Positions 25,542-34,742 of a stretch of DNA of 64,000 nt are shown piece by piece. Where the stretch lies: assembly GCF_004382795.1 (NCBI RefSeq), contig NZ_SMSG01000007.1, forward strand, positions 62,001 through 126,000, in the 5' to 3' direction. The notes beneath the pieces were generated by a model, which did no database searches, had not been told where the DNA came from, and saw only the letters and a program-made list of their open reading frames with translations. Every line of letters starts with the position of its first letter. Within the stretch, counting starts at the first letter, position 1. Source of the stretch: Cumulibacter soli. GTDB taxonomy: Bacteria; Actinomycetota; Actinomycetes; Mycobacteriales; Antricoccaceae. Made by a program: the position numbers and the translations under genes.

Positions 25542-26558
25542 CTATCGGCGGGACTGCAGCGTCAACTCGCCGGCGAAATGGCAAGTCGTGGCTCGACCCG
25601 ACTCCGGGTCGACAACGGTGGGCGGCACCGTCTTGCACAGTTCGGTGGCGAACCGGCAACGAGTACGGAAATGACATCCGGATGGCGGATTCAATGGACT
25701 GGGCAGTTCTCCCTTCAGCACGATCCGGTCGCGAGGCCGGAAACGAGACGGCACGGCCAACGGCTCTGCGGATAGCAGCGCTTCCGTGTAGGGGTGCAAA
25801 GGATTGCGGACAACGTCCTCGGTGCGCCCAGTTTCGACAATCCGTCCGAGATACATGACTGCGATGCGGTCGCACACCCGGGCAACGACGCTGATGTCAT
25901 GCGAAACGAACAGGTATGACGTGCCGCGGAGCCTTTGGATTCGCATAAGGAGGTTGAGAATGTCTGCTTGAATCGAGACATCCAGAGCCGACACCGCCTC
26001 GTCGCAGATCAGCACTGATGGGTCCAGTACCAACGCGCGAGCGATGTTGACTCGTTGCCGCTGTCCGCCGGACAGTTCGTGAGGTCGACTTTGCGCATGC
26101 GAAGGGCTAAGCCCGACCAGTTCGATCGTGTCTGCGACACGGGTCGCGATCTGTGCGCGCGAGTAACCTCCGGCAACAATCAGTGGCTCGGCGATGGACT
26201 CTCGAGCAGATAGTCGCGGATCCAGCGCATCGAGAGTGTCCTGGAAGATCATCTGAACCTGTGCTGCGCGGTCCCGGCGTGTTCCGGCTGAACGCGGAAC
26301 CGATCGGTCGCCCGCGACCTCGATCGTTCCCCCTGCGATAGGCGCCAACCCCATGACGGCCCTGGCGAGAGTGGACTTTCCGGAGCCCGATTCCCCGATG
26401 ACGCCGAGCGTCTCGTTCGCACTGAGTGAGAGAGACACATCCGTTACGGCGTGTACCCGTTCACGTCGTGAGACTCGGAACTCGACCGATACGTTCTCCA
26501 GGGAGAGCAGCTCCGTCGCGTCCCTGCTGGGTACCTCCGTGACAGTCGCTTCATTCAT
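25542..26558 (-). CDS. ABC transporter ATP-binding protein, DppF/OppF type
   Basis: About 338 residues. Walker A is GESGSGKST, the signature is LSGGQRQRVNIARAL, Walker B is VLICDEAVSALD, and the C-terminal peptide-transporter extension has the iron-sulfur-type Cys pattern region CHFRTRCRFATELC. The frame opens further upstream, but ATG 26558 overlaps the stop of the preceding ATPase as ATGA and starts MNEATVTEV, the natural N terminus. It pairs with the DppD-type ATPase to energise import. Confidence 0.92.
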   Translation of the reverse strand: MNEATVTEVPSRDATELLSLENVSVEFRVSRRERVHAVTDVSLSLSANETLGVIGESGSGKSTLARAVMGLAPIAGGTIEVAGDRSVPRSAGTRRDRAAQVQMIFQDTLDALDPRLSARESIAEPLIVAGGYSRAQIATRVADTIELVGLSPSHAQSRPHELSGGQRQRVNIARALVLDPSVLICDEAVSALDVSIQADILNLLMRIQRLRGTSYLFVSHDISVVARVCDRIAVMYLGRIVETGRTEDVVRNPLHPYTEALLSAEPLAVPSRFRPRDRIVLKGELPSPLNPPSGCHFRTRCRFATELCKTVPPTVVDPESGRATTCHFAGELTLQSRR

Positions 26559-27637
26559 CGCGAGGCTCCCCGCGTGTCCGAATCGTCGAGCCCGAGAAGC
26601 GTTCCGGGTAGCTCCAGCAGCTCGGACCGGATGCATCGCGTGGCTCGCGTCGACTGGACATGCCGCAAGGGCGGATGCTCACCTACACACTCAGAGGTCC
26701 GGTGGGCGCATCGCGGATTGAAGAAGCAGCCCTCAGGTAGGTCGGTCAGCGGCGGGACTCGCCCTGGGATGCTGACCAGCGGATCGCCTACGCTCCCAGC
26801 GTTATTCGCGGGAAGCGCTTGAATCAGTCCGGACGTGTACGGGTGAAATGGCTTCTCGAGCATGTCGTCGATGGACGACTGCTCGACAATCTCTCCTGCG
26901 TACATGGTGAGCACACGCGAGCACAGTTCGGCGATCACTCCCAGGTCGTGGGAGATAAATAGGATCGCTGTGTCATGCGCAGCCGCGAGTTCGCGCAGCA
27001 GGTCGAGCACCTGGGCCTGAATCGTGACGTCGAGCGCCGTCGTTGGTTCGTCTGCGATGAGGACCTTCGGCTCACAGGCCAATGCGATCGCGATCATCAC
27101 GCGCTGCCGCATACCGCCGGACAGCTGATGCGGGTAGTTGTCGAATCGCTTTCGCGGCTCCGGTATCCCTACGCTGGCGAGCAGATCGACCGCGATCTCA
27201 CGCGCCGCTGCGCGCTTCAGGTCGTTGTGTGCTCGCAGCGTATCGACGAGTTGCTTGCCCACTGTGTATACCGGATCCAGTGCGCTCAATGCGTCTTGAA
27301 AGATCATCGAGATCTCGTTGCCACGCACCTGCTGCATTTCAGCGCGACCGAGATCCTGAATATCTTTACCATCGACACTTACACGACCGGTGACTTTAGC
27401 CCGACTGCTCGGGTGAAGCTGCAAGATCGACAGGCCCGTCGCTGATTTCCCGCTACCGCTCTCCCCGACTAGACCGACAACCTCGCCGCGCTCGAGGGCG
27501 AACGAAACATCACGAACTGCGTGCACTTCGCGACTTCCGTGGCCGAAGAAGACATTCAAGTCCTCCACCTCGAACCAGTTACTTCCCGCTCGAGGGGCAT
27601 TCACGGACCGTTCTTCCGATTCCGCGGCCGCAATCAC
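26555..27637 (-). CDS. ABC transporter ATP-binding protein, DppD/OppD type
   Basis: A 360-residue ATPase with Walker [10 protein letters not shown], signature [15 protein letters not shown], Walker [13 protein letters not shown] and the oligopeptide-transporter C-terminal domain containing a Cys-rich stretch ([14 protein letters not shown]). The start overlaps the CoA-transferase stop as ATGA, showing translational coupling of a CoA-thioester enzyme to a transporter. The final residue of the Walker A Thr/Ser is Ala here (GKSAT), with Thr next. Confidence 0.92.
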   Translation of the reverse strand: MIAAAESEERSVNAPRAGSNWFEVEDLNVFFGHGSREVHAVRDVSFALERGEVVGLVGESGSGKSATGLSILQLHPSSRAKVTGRVSVDGKDIQDLGRAEMQQVRGNEISMIFQDALSALDPVYTVGKQLVDTLRAHNDLKRAAAREIAVDLLASVGIPEPRKRFDNYPHQLSGGMRQRVMIAIALACEPKVLIADEPTTALDVTIQAQVLDLLRELAAAHDTAILFISHDLGVIAELCSRVLTMYAGEIVEQSSIDDMLEKPFHPYTSGLIQALPANNAGSVGDPLVSIPGRVPPLTDLPEGCFFNPRCAHRTSECVGEHPPLRHVQSTRATRCIRSELLELPGTLLGLDDSDTRGASR

Positions 27638-28800
27638 GATCGGGCCCCACTCAGGCCGAACTCGGCGAGCACCTCTTCCGTGTGCTCACCGACCCGCGGC
27701 ACGACCCGCGACCTATCTGATTGATTCAGCCCGACCGGCGCGATCGGCCCTGGAACCGTGAATGTCCGCCCACTCGGAGCGCGAACGTCGACCACCGCGT
27801 CCAGTCCCTCGGCGATCGCCGCTTCGGCGTACTCCAGCGGGCTCTGCACGGGCCCGCACGGAATGCCGGCCCGCACGAGAAGGTCCACAACTTGCTGCCG
27901 CGTCTTCGTCGAACACCACTCGGCGACGATGGCTTCGGTTTCGTCACGACGTTCGAAGATCGCCTGCTCGTAGGAGGTCGACTCCGACCAATCCTGTCTG
28001 CCGATAGCCTCGCAGAACTTGGTCCACATGGCCGCACCGATGGGCGACAGGATCACTTCGCCGTCGGTCGTTGCGAAAGTATTGATGTACGAAGTTGCCA
28101 CGCGATTGCCGATTCGCTGCGGAATCTGTCCAGCCAGTGAGGTAGCGACCTCGTGGGCAAGGCTTGCAGAGTACGCGTGCAACATGCTCAAGTCGACAAA
28201 CCCGCCCTCACCGCTGGAATTTCGTCTGAGCAACGCGAACAACACGGCAATAGCGGCGTGATACGCGGCGATGTGGTCAGCGACGAACGCCGCGGTAAGC
28301 GTGGATCCGGATTCAGTCGTCCCAGTGAAGTACGGAACGCCGCTCATGGCTTGGATGATGCCGTCGAGCGCGCGCATCTGACGGTTTGCGCCAGTCGCGC
28401 CGAACCCGGTCACGTGCACCATGATGATCGCGGGATTGATCGACTTGAGCGTGTCGTAATCCCACCCGAGTTTGGCCGGGACATCGACGGTGTAGTTCGT
28501 GAGAACGACGTCCGATGACTTCACCATGTGCTTAAGGGTCGCCAGCCCCTCATCCGTCTTCAGGTCCAACACCACGGAGCGTTTTCCGCGGTTGTGACAA
28601 CTGAAGTAGATGCTCTCCCCGTTGTCATCATGTGGGTATGACGAACGAGCTAGTTCTCCGTCTGGGGGCTCGACCTTGATCACGTCTGCGCCGTGATCGG
28701 CCAGGATCTGACCGCACTGCGGCCCCGCGATTGCGTGCGTCAGTTCCAGCACGCGGACACCCGCGAGACAGGTTGATTCCATGGTGGCCATGGGAGACAT
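27634..28800 (-). CDS. CaiB/BaiF family CoA-transferase
   Basis: About 388 residues, class III CoA-transferase. The N-terminal CoA-binding part is GVRVLELTHAIAGPQCGQILADHGADVIKVEPPDG, the catalytic Asp is about residue 146 in RALDGIIQAMSG, and a C-terminal FTVPGPIAPVGLNQ follows. These enzymes move CoA from a donor thioester to a carboxylate. ATG 28800 has GGAG 3 nt upstream; ATGs at 28791 and 28782 are close. The frame reaches an ATG at 28959, exactly at the predicted transcription start, so a 53-residue leaderless extension cannot be excluded. First gene of the ABC/carboxylase operon. Confidence 0.88.
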   Translation of the reverse strand: MSPMATMESTCLAGVRVLELTHAIAGPQCGQILADHGADVIKVEPPDGELARSSYPHDDNGESIYFSCHNRGKRSVVLDLKTDEGLATLKHMVKSSDVVLTNYTVDVPAKLGWDYDTLKSINPAIIMVHVTGFGATGANRQMRALDGIIQAMSGVPYFTGTTESGSTLTAAFVADHIAAYHAAIAVLFALLRRNSSGEGGFVDLSMLHAYSASLAHEVATSLAGQIPQRIGNRVATSYINTFATTDGEVILSPIGAAMWTKFCEAIGRQDWSESTSYEQAIFERRDETEAIVAEWCSTKTRQQVVDLLVRAGIPCGPVQSPLEYAEAAIAEGLDAVVDVRAPSGRTFTVPGPIAPVGLNQSDRSRVVPRVGEHTEEVLAEFGLSGARS

Positions 28801-28942
28801 CGACTCCAATCCATATCGGTAGTAGAGGTTGACGACCCACGCCGACGAGCACACGTCGGGCTTACGCATCAGCGCTCGATAGCGCTGGCGTTCTCCAGGA
28901 GGAAACTCGTCATCAGCACAACAGGTAGCACCAAATTGAGTT

Positions 28943-28964
28943 CCTGAATGAAGCGTCATTCAGG
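28943..28964. promoter_or_regulatory. Operator on the CoA-transferase promoter (TGAATGA-N4-TCATTCA)
   Basis: Perfect 9-bp arms CCTGAATGA and TCATTCAGG around AGCG, placed just downstream of the predicted -10 box at 28966-28971. The core resembles the Bacillus FadR consensus TGAATGA..TCATTCA and is shared with the site at 29224, so one TetR-type repressor probably acts on both divergent promoters. Confidence 0.65.
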
Positions 28965-28965
28965 G

Positions 28966-28994
28966 ACGCTACAACGCGCCCACGTGATTTGCAA
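28966..28994 (-). promoter_or_regulatory. Predicted promoter of the CoA-transferase/ABC/carboxylase operon
   Basis: On the minus strand, -35 TTGCAA (28994-28989) and -10 TAGCGT (28971-28966) are separated by 17 nt. Transcription would start near 28959, inside the operator at 28943-28964. Confidence 0.5.
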
Positions 28995-29208
28995 CATAGG
29001 CCGCCGAAGATTCTCGGACGCGCACCGCCAGGACAGTCAGCTAAGCAGTTTCAACAACCTGGCTCCGTAACGAGACCATATTTCCTTATATATACGGGTT
29101 CTCCACGCCATAGATGTTCGCGTCTCCGCGACAGTCCCGGGATTGCATCTCCGCTCAGCGGGCGCAGGACTCAATCTTAGGTCGAGACAACTGGTCGTCG
29201 CCGACAGG

Positions 29209-29237
29209 TTGACGCCTTGAGATTGAATGACTATTCA
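29209..29237 (+). promoter_or_regulatory. Predicted promoter of the biotin carboxylase gene
   Basis: -35 TTGACG (29209-29214) and -10 TATTCA (29232-29237) with a 17-nt spacer, placing the start near 29244. The -10 lies inside the operator at 29224-29241. Confidence 0.6.
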
Positions 29238-29241
29238 TTAT
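29224..29241. promoter_or_regulatory. Operator on the biotin carboxylase promoter (TGAATGA-N4-TCATTAT)
   Basis: TGAATGA, spacer CTAT, TCATTAT matches the core of the site at 28943 and 16 of 18 positions of the Bacillus FadR consensus as I recall it. It covers the predicted -10 box, a repressor position. Confidence 0.6.
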
Positions 29242-29267
29242 TTGCAGGAGTCGATGAGAGGATTCGT

Positions 29268-30599
29268 ATGAAGAGCGTGCTGATCGCGAATCGAGGAGAG
29301 ATTGCCTGTCGTATCTTTCGTACCTGCGAAGCGCTCGGCCTTGAGAAACTGGCCGTGTATTCGGACGCGGATGCGGAGGGCCAACATGTCCGGATGGCCG
29401 ATCGCGCGGTTCGCATTGGCGAAGGGCCGCCCACGGCGTCGTACCTCAACACAGCGGCTGTCCTCGATGCAGCCGAGGCGCTCGGCGCAGACGCTATTCA
29501 CCCGGGGTACGGATTCTTGTCCGAAAACGTCGAGTTCGCCGCCGCTGTGCTCAAGGCCGGGCATATCTGGATCGGTCCCGGTATTCACGCTATGGAGGCG
29601 ATGTCCCAGAAGGTTCGCGCGCGTGAGTTGATGCGAGCAGCCGGCGTCCCCGTCGTGCCCGGATCCGAAGCGTTGGGCGAGATCGATGACGCGCTCCGTC
29701 GGGCTGCGTCCATGGGCTACCCCGTTATGGTGAAAGCGGCCTCGGGCGGGGGCGGAATCGGTATGTCCATCGCTCACACCCCCGACGACTTGACGGCGGC
29801 CCTCGAGACCACTCGCAGTCGCGCGCAACGCTTTTTCGCCGGTGACGCCGTCTATTTAGAGAAGTACATCTCCCGCGCCCGTCACGTCGAGGTACAGGTC
29901 CTGGGGCTCAACTCCGGCGCTATCGCAGTCGTTGGTGATCGAGATTGCTCGGTGCAGCGCAGGCACCAGAAGGTTCTCGAGGAGGCACCGTGTTCGATCC
30001 TGACTTCCGACGAACGAACTCGGCTATACGAGATTGCAAGGGCGGCGGCGGCGCAGGTTCAATACCGCGGCGCGGGGACGATCGAGATGATCCTTGACCT
30101 AGATAGTCGGGATTTCTACTTCTTGGAGATGAACACGCGCCTTCAGGTGGAACACCCCGTGACCGAGTTGGTGAGCGGGCTGGACCTCGTGGAAGCGCAG
30201 ATTCGGATCGCAGCCGGCGAGGATCTCGACCAGGATCTCCTCGAGCAGGCGGGTCGCGGTCACGCTATCGAGTTCCGCGTGTACGCAGAGGATCCGGTGC
30301 GCTTCCTGCCTGGGCCAGGACGAATTTCACGATGGGATCCACCAACGGGCCCCCATCTGCGGATTGACAGCGGCTACGCGAGAGGCGACACCGTATCGAC
30401 CTTCTACGACCCGCTCATGGCGAAACTTTGTGTCCATGCGCCCGATCGAGTTACTGCCCTTGAACAACTAACGGCTGCAGCGAGCGCCTTCAAGATCGAA
30501 GGACCGAAGAACAATCTCGACCTGGTACGCAGGCTGGTTGACCAACCACAGTTCGCCGCCAACGACCACGACACGAACCTTCTCGGGCAGATTAGCTAA
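29268..30599 (+). CDS. Biotin carboxylase subunit (AccC type) of an acyl-CoA carboxylase
   Basis: A 443-residue stand-alone biotin carboxylase. It begins MKSVLIANRGEIACRIFRT, has the ATP-grasp glycine loop KAASGGGGIGM (about residues 160-170), the QRRHQKVLEEAP motif and the EMNTRLQVEHPVTE catalytic segment. It carboxylates biotin on the 73-residue carrier with ATP and bicarbonate. It ends soon after the biotin carboxylase C-terminal domain and lacks the BT and BCCP regions of typical actinobacterial AccA (about 590-660 residues). GAGAGGA precedes ATG 29268; the frame from 29217 overlaps the promoter and is not used. Confidence 0.92.
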   Translation: MKSVLIANRGEIACRIFRTCEALGLEKLAVYSDADAEGQHVRMADRAVRIGEGPPTASYLNTAAVLDAAEALGADAIHPGYGFLSENVEFAAAVLKAGHIWIGPGIHAMEAMSQKVRARELMRAAGVPVVPGSEALGEIDDALRRAASMGYPVMVKAASGGGGIGMSIAHTPDDLTAALETTRSRAQRFFAGDAVYLEKYISRARHVEVQVLGLNSGAIAVVGDRDCSVQRRHQKVLEEAPCSILTSDERTRLYEIARAAAAQVQYRGAGTIEMILDLDSRDFYFLEMNTRLQVEHPVTELVSGLDLVEAQIRIAAGEDLDQDLLEQAGRGHAIEFRVYAEDPVRFLPGPGRISRWDPPTGPHLRIDSGYARGDTVSTFYDPLMAKLCVHAPDRVTALEQLTAAASAFKIEGPKNNLDLVRRLVDQPQFAANDHDTNLLGQIS

Positions 30600-30692
30600 T
30601 GCCGCAGGCACACGGATCTAAACTCTGCCTGGCAACCGCTGGTCACATCCACACGTATGAGCGCGCTGGCAGAACCACCCAGTCGCTCCTCG

Positions 30693-30729
30693 TCGGTGGA
30701 TCTTCCCCACTAGGAGCAAGATCCACCGA
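30693..30729. terminator. Hairpin terminator between convergent genes
   Basis: Perfect 12-bp arms TCGGTGGATCTT and AAGATCCACCGA around a 13-nt loop, between the 3' ends of the biotin carboxylase gene and the orphan receptor gene. No long T run follows. Confidence 0.65.
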
Positions 30730-30756
30730 ACAGAAACTTCGATAAAGAACGAGGCC

Positions 30757-32340
30757 TCACGCCTCGGCCGAGACGGCAACTCCGCGCAGGTCCGGGTAAC
30801 CATTCGCCCGCTGGCTGACGCCAGAGACGTTCGGGGCGACAGCCGTTGCCTGGTGGATCATGCATATCGGAATCAGGTGCGGCGGATTCGCGACCCACGC
30901 ATCCATGTACTTCTCGTACGACGCTTTACGCTCCGCAGGGTCCAACGATCCGGCCCCTTCGGCCCCATACGTCAGAAGATCTGGATATTCGACGTCGCCT
31001 ACGTTGAACAGTGCAGTGGGGCTGATGTACCGCGAATTGATGACATCCGGGTCGTTGATCCCGGTGAGAATCGTCGCGAGCGAATCAACCGACTGCGTTT
31101 CAGTTAACTCATGCACGATTTGGTTGGACGGCATCGGCACCAATGTCACGTCGATATTCACATCGGCGAGCTCATCCTGTATGACCTCGCCCAATTTGGT
31201 GTAGATCGTGACGTTCGGTGTGACCGTAGAAAGTTCCAGACTGGAAACGCCTTCGTCTTCGAGGATCTGCTTTGCCTGCTCCGGGTCGTATCCGAGCACG
31301 TCCAAGCCATCCCCGACCTTGTCGCTGTACCCAGGGCTGGATGACGGGAACGGCTGAATCTGCGGCGTGCAATAACCGTCGTACAGCCCCTGCGAGATAG
31401 CTTCCCGGTCAATCGCCATGTTGAGCGCCTTGCGCACCTCGGGATTGTCGTATGGCGCCTTCCCAGCGTTCACCAGCAGGTAGATGAACTGCGAGCTCGG
31501 CGCGACAATTGGCACGAACCCCGACGTCGACATCGTGTCGATTTGCTCGGCATTGATGTAAGCCCCGTCGAGTTCGCCGCTCTTGAGCGCATTGATCCGG
31601 GTTTGATCATCGGCCATGAAGTGATACGTCATTGTCGCGACCCGTTGCGCTTCAGGGTCCCAATATCCGTCAGTCAACTCGAAGTCAACACTGGTGCCCG
31701 TGATGATCTCCGATGCCACATATGGCCCGATTCCAGCTGGCTCATCTGTCAACGTGCCACTGGACACGGCGGCGGGCGAAACCATAATCCCGCCGCGGTT
31801 CGCCAGGGCCGTCACCAGCGGGCCGACAGCTCCCGACACGGTGATCGTCACGGTCAGTTCGTCAGCGACGTCGACCGACTCGATCTGATAAAGCTCTCCG
31901 CTCAAGGCGCTGCCCTCGCCGCGCGAGCGATCCAGATTGAACTTGACCGCGTCCGCATCGAAAGGCGTGCCGTCGGAGAACGTCAACCCCTCCCGTAACG
32001 TCAATGTCAGCGTTTTCCCATCAGCGGACGGCTGATAGTCGACCGCCAGCATCGGCTCGATCTGGCCGTCGAGGTCTTCGCGCAGCAACCGGTCGTACAC
32101 GGGCTCGTAGAAGTTGATATCCGCGCCGTTGGTGCTAGAGATCGGATCCCAGTTGGTCGGGAACGAACTGAACCCCCAGTCGAAGTGGCCCGACTCGTCG
32201 TACTCGTCGGCCACGGGCACGGTGTTGCTGTATGGCGAGTCATCGGGCGATGAGGATCCGCCGCTTGGTGCACCCCCGCAACTCGCCAGCAATAGGCTCG
32301 CTCCCAGCAAACCTGCAACGATCCCTGTGCGCTGTCGCAT
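30757..32340 (-). CDS. Orphan ABC substrate-binding lipoprotein, family 5
   Basis: A 527-residue lipoprotein with lipobox LLLASC (Cys about residue 21) and a Gly/Ser-rich linker. Family marks are FSDGTPFDADAVKFNLDRS and DDQTRINALKSGELDGAYI. It is clearly a paralogue of the receptor at 52041 (both contain GYCTPQIQPFP and GINDPD) and less like the receptor at 23904. ATG 32340 is chosen since AAAGGA lies 6 nt upstream; the earlier ATG 32355 overlaps that site. No permease or ATPase genes adjoin it, so it may feed the DppBCDF complex encoded nearby. Confidence 0.9.
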   Translation of the reverse strand: MRQRTGIVAGLLGASLLLASCGGAPSGGSSSPDDSPYSNTVPVADEYDESGHFDWGFSSFPTNWDPISSTNGADINFYEPVYDRLLREDLDGQIEPMLAVDYQPSADGKTLTLTLREGLTFSDGTPFDADAVKFNLDRSRGEGSALSGELYQIESVDVADELTVTITVSGAVGPLVTALANRGGIMVSPAAVSSGTLTDEPAGIGPYVASEIITGTSVDFELTDGYWDPEAQRVATMTYHFMADDQTRINALKSGELDGAYINAEQIDTMSTSGFVPIVAPSSQFIYLLVNAGKAPYDNPEVRKALNMAIDREAISQGLYDGYCTPQIQPFPSSSPGYSDKVGDGLDVLGYDPEQAKQILEDEGVSSLELSTVTPNVTIYTKLGEVIQDELADVNIDVTLVPMPSNQIVHELTETQSVDSLATILTGINDPDVINSRYISPTALFNVGDVEYPDLLTYGAEGAGSLDPAERKASYEKYMDAWVANPPHLIPICMIHQATAVAPNVSGVSQRANGYPDLRGVAVSAEA

Positions 32341-32518
32341 TTCTGTTCCTTTCATACCGCCCTGCCCTACAAGTCAGGTTCGGGCTGAGGGGAACGGTAT
32401 TACGTACGGATTGAGTATGCAATACCTGGTGCATGAATCACGCGTCCGAGCGAGAAATTCGACCGAGGGCCCGCACCTGCGCACTCGCGTCGGGGCGTAC
32501 CTCTACCGCATCTGCGGT

Positions 32519-33967
32519 TCAGGTCGAGGAGACAGACTCTGGCGTCTTACGGCGCGCACGGCCCCGCACCAAGTCGACGACACCGACCAGGCCAGAGATC
32601 ACCATCAGCGCGGCGATCCCGATGTAAGCGACGACGAACGCTGTGTCGTAGCCACCGCTCTGCAGGCCAATAAAGTAGATCGCAGTGATGATCGCGATGC
32701 CGATCGCAGTCCCGATCCGCTGACCAGTCTGCATGATTCCGCCAGAGCTGCCGGCGTACTCGACCGGCACCTCGGCGAGCGTCAAGGTCTGATTAGGGCT
32801 GATCACCATGCCTTGGGAAATGCCGACGAAGGACATCGTCAGTAACAGCCACCACGCGCTCAGACCGGTGGAGTGATGCAGCAGCACGACAACAATCGAC
32901 GCGGCCACGCCGACCAGGGCAACCCCGATACCCGCGACCACCATCTTGCGGCCGTAGTTGAACACTATCCGGCCGGTGATCAGCGGGACTATCGCTGCGA
33001 AGATCGCCGATGGGACCCCCATCAGGCCGCTCGCGAGTGCACTGAACCCGAGCCCGTTTTGCAGGTATAGCGCGTTAATCACCCACAGGCACGGCAAGCC
33101 GAGGAAGAAGGTGCCGGACAACGCTGCGCCGTACGAGAAGCTGGGCGTACGGAACAGATCGAGGTCGACCATCGGCGCGCCACCACGACGTGCGTACCGC
33201 CTCTCCCAGCGCACCCAGATCCATACGGCGGCAAACCCGACGACGAGTAGCGCGTAGATCCATGCTCCCCAACTCCGCTCGAGGAACGGCAGCATGATCA
33301 GCAGGATCGCGGCCGCGAGAATAACGGTGCCGACAGGGTCGTAGTCAACTTTCGGCCGAGCGCCGGGCGCGGCACCGACAGATTTCGGACCTACCCAGGC
33401 ACCCTTCGGCAGCCAGTGTCGGCCCACAAACATCGCGATGACGGCGATCGGGACGTTAATCAGGAATGACGCCCGCCAGCCCCATTCCTGCCCGAATCCC
33501 AGCACTAGCAGCCCGCCGAGCACCGGTCCCACAGCTACTGACACACCGACGACGCTGCCGTAAGCGCCAAACGCGACGCCGCGCGCCTTACCCGCGAAGA
33601 ACTGCTGAATCATGCCCACCGTCTGCGGACTGAGTAAGCCAGAGCCCAACCCCATCACGATTCGCGCGATGTTGAGCACGAGCGGCGTTGGGGCCAAACC
33701 CGAGACCAGCGACCCGAGGCCAAACAACACGAGGCCGGCGATGAACAACTGACCGCGGCCGAGCAGATCTCCGGCGCGGCCGGCCGCGACCATCACGATC
33801 CCGAACGCAAGCGTGTATCCCGACAGCACCCATTGGATCGCGGAGTCAGAGGCACCGAGTGAATGCTGCATGCTCGGGAGCGTGACGTTCACGATCGAAA
33901 TGCTCAGCAGCGACATGAACAGCGGAACCAGGATCGCGACCAGTAGTTTCCGCTGTTCGGACGTCAT
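32519..33967 (-). CDS. DHA2-type (EmrB/QacA-like) MFS exporter
   Basis: A 482-residue transporter with about fourteen membrane segments. It opens LLVAILVPLFMSLLSISIVNVTLPSMQHSLGASDSAIQWVLSGYTL, the standard DHA2 first pair of helices, with GRAGDLLGRGQLFI as the motif-A loop. A hydrophilic loop near the middle has RPKVDYDPVG. It should export drugs or metabolites by proton antiport. The TetR gene lies 68 nt upstream on the same strand and is its likely repressor. Confidence 0.88.
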   Translation of the reverse strand: MTSEQRKLLVAILVPLFMSLLSISIVNVTLPSMQHSLGASDSAIQWVLSGYTLAFGIVMVAAGRAGDLLGRGQLFIAGLVLFGLGSLVSGLAPTPLVLNIARIVMGLGSGLLSPQTVGMIQQFFAGKARGVAFGAYGSVVGVSVAVGPVLGGLLVLGFGQEWGWRASFLINVPIAVIAMFVGRHWLPKGAWVGPKSVGAAPGARPKVDYDPVGTVILAAAILLIMLPFLERSWGAWIYALLVVGFAAVWIWVRWERRYARRGGAPMVDLDLFRTPSFSYGAALSGTFFLGLPCLWVINALYLQNGLGFSALASGLMGVPSAIFAAIVPLITGRIVFNYGRKMVVAGIGVALVGVAASIVVVLLHHSTGLSAWWLLLTMSFVGISQGMVISPNQTLTLAEVPVEYAGSSGGIMQTGQRIGTAIGIAIITAIYFIGLQSGGYDTAFVVAYIGIAALMVISGLVGVVDLVRGRARRKTPESVSST

Positions 33968-34035
33968 CCTGAGCGCTCCAACCGTCGATGTAATCCCCGA
34001 TACAGGAGATCACACCACCAACCAGCGAACCGCTG

Positions 34036-34641
34036 CTACGTCGTGCTGACGGCTACGCCGTTCATGATGGCTTGGACAAGGTCATCGGCAAAACGTCGAT
34101 GCTCGGTCCGGTATCGCGTTGTACGACGTCGCGGCGGCAGGTAGTTGAAATGCATCGAGACCGCACCCACCGCCATCTCCGACACCATGCTTGGGGAGAC
34201 GCCCACCCGCACCTCCCCGCGCTCGATGCCCCGGATCGTGACCTCGCGAAGCGCACGCGAGCGATCTCGATACGCCTCGTCCAGCAGACGGGCGAAATCA
34301 TCGTGCGCCAGTCGTTCGGCAAGGATGCGTTGCATCAGCGGCCCTTTGTCTGTCTGCCACCAGGCAACCTGCGAATGCACAACAGCGGAGATATCACCGC
34401 GGAAGCTACCCGTGTCGACCGCTACCGGGGGCTGCGCGTCCAGTAAGGCTTCGGCAATCAGGGATGGCTTATCGCGCCAGCGACGGTACACCGCAGGCTT
34501 GCCCACCCCAGCGGCGCGCGCGACCGCTTCGAATCCGAAGCCGATCCATCCCCCAGACATAAACACCGCGCGAGCGCCCTCGAGTACAGCAACATCAATC
34601 TCGGGGTCTCGGGGTCTACCGGCGGCTCGCGGTGGACTCAC
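34036..34641 (-). CDS. TetR/AcrR family regulator of the adjacent MFS exporter
   Basis: A 201-residue regulator. Helix-turn-helix residues lie in AVFMSGGWIGFGFEAVARAAGVGKPAVYRRWRDKPSLIAEAL (about residues 28-70). The GTG start has GAGGAGGAG close upstream. The ligand domain includes LMQRILAERLAHDDFARLLDEAYRDRSRALREV, seen in several transporter-linked TetR proteins. It is transcribed toward the MFS gene, 68 nt away, so it probably controls export. Confidence 0.86.
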   Translation of the reverse strand: MSPPRAAGRPRDPEIDVAVLEGARAVFMSGGWIGFGFEAVARAAGVGKPAVYRRWRDKPSLIAEALLDAQPPVAVDTGSFRGDISAVVHSQVAWWQTDKGPLMQRILAERLAHDDFARLLDEAYRDRSRALREVTIRGIERGEVRVGVSPSMVSEMAVGAVSMHFNYLPPRRRTTRYRTEHRRFADDLVQAIMNGVAVSTT

Positions 34642-34742
34642 ATCTCCTCCTCATCGCCGACGTGGCCTTGCACCCGGCCAACTCCGCACATGACGCCACT
34701 ACTGCCACCAGACCGGGCGCTGCCGGCGCCATTGCACGCCGA

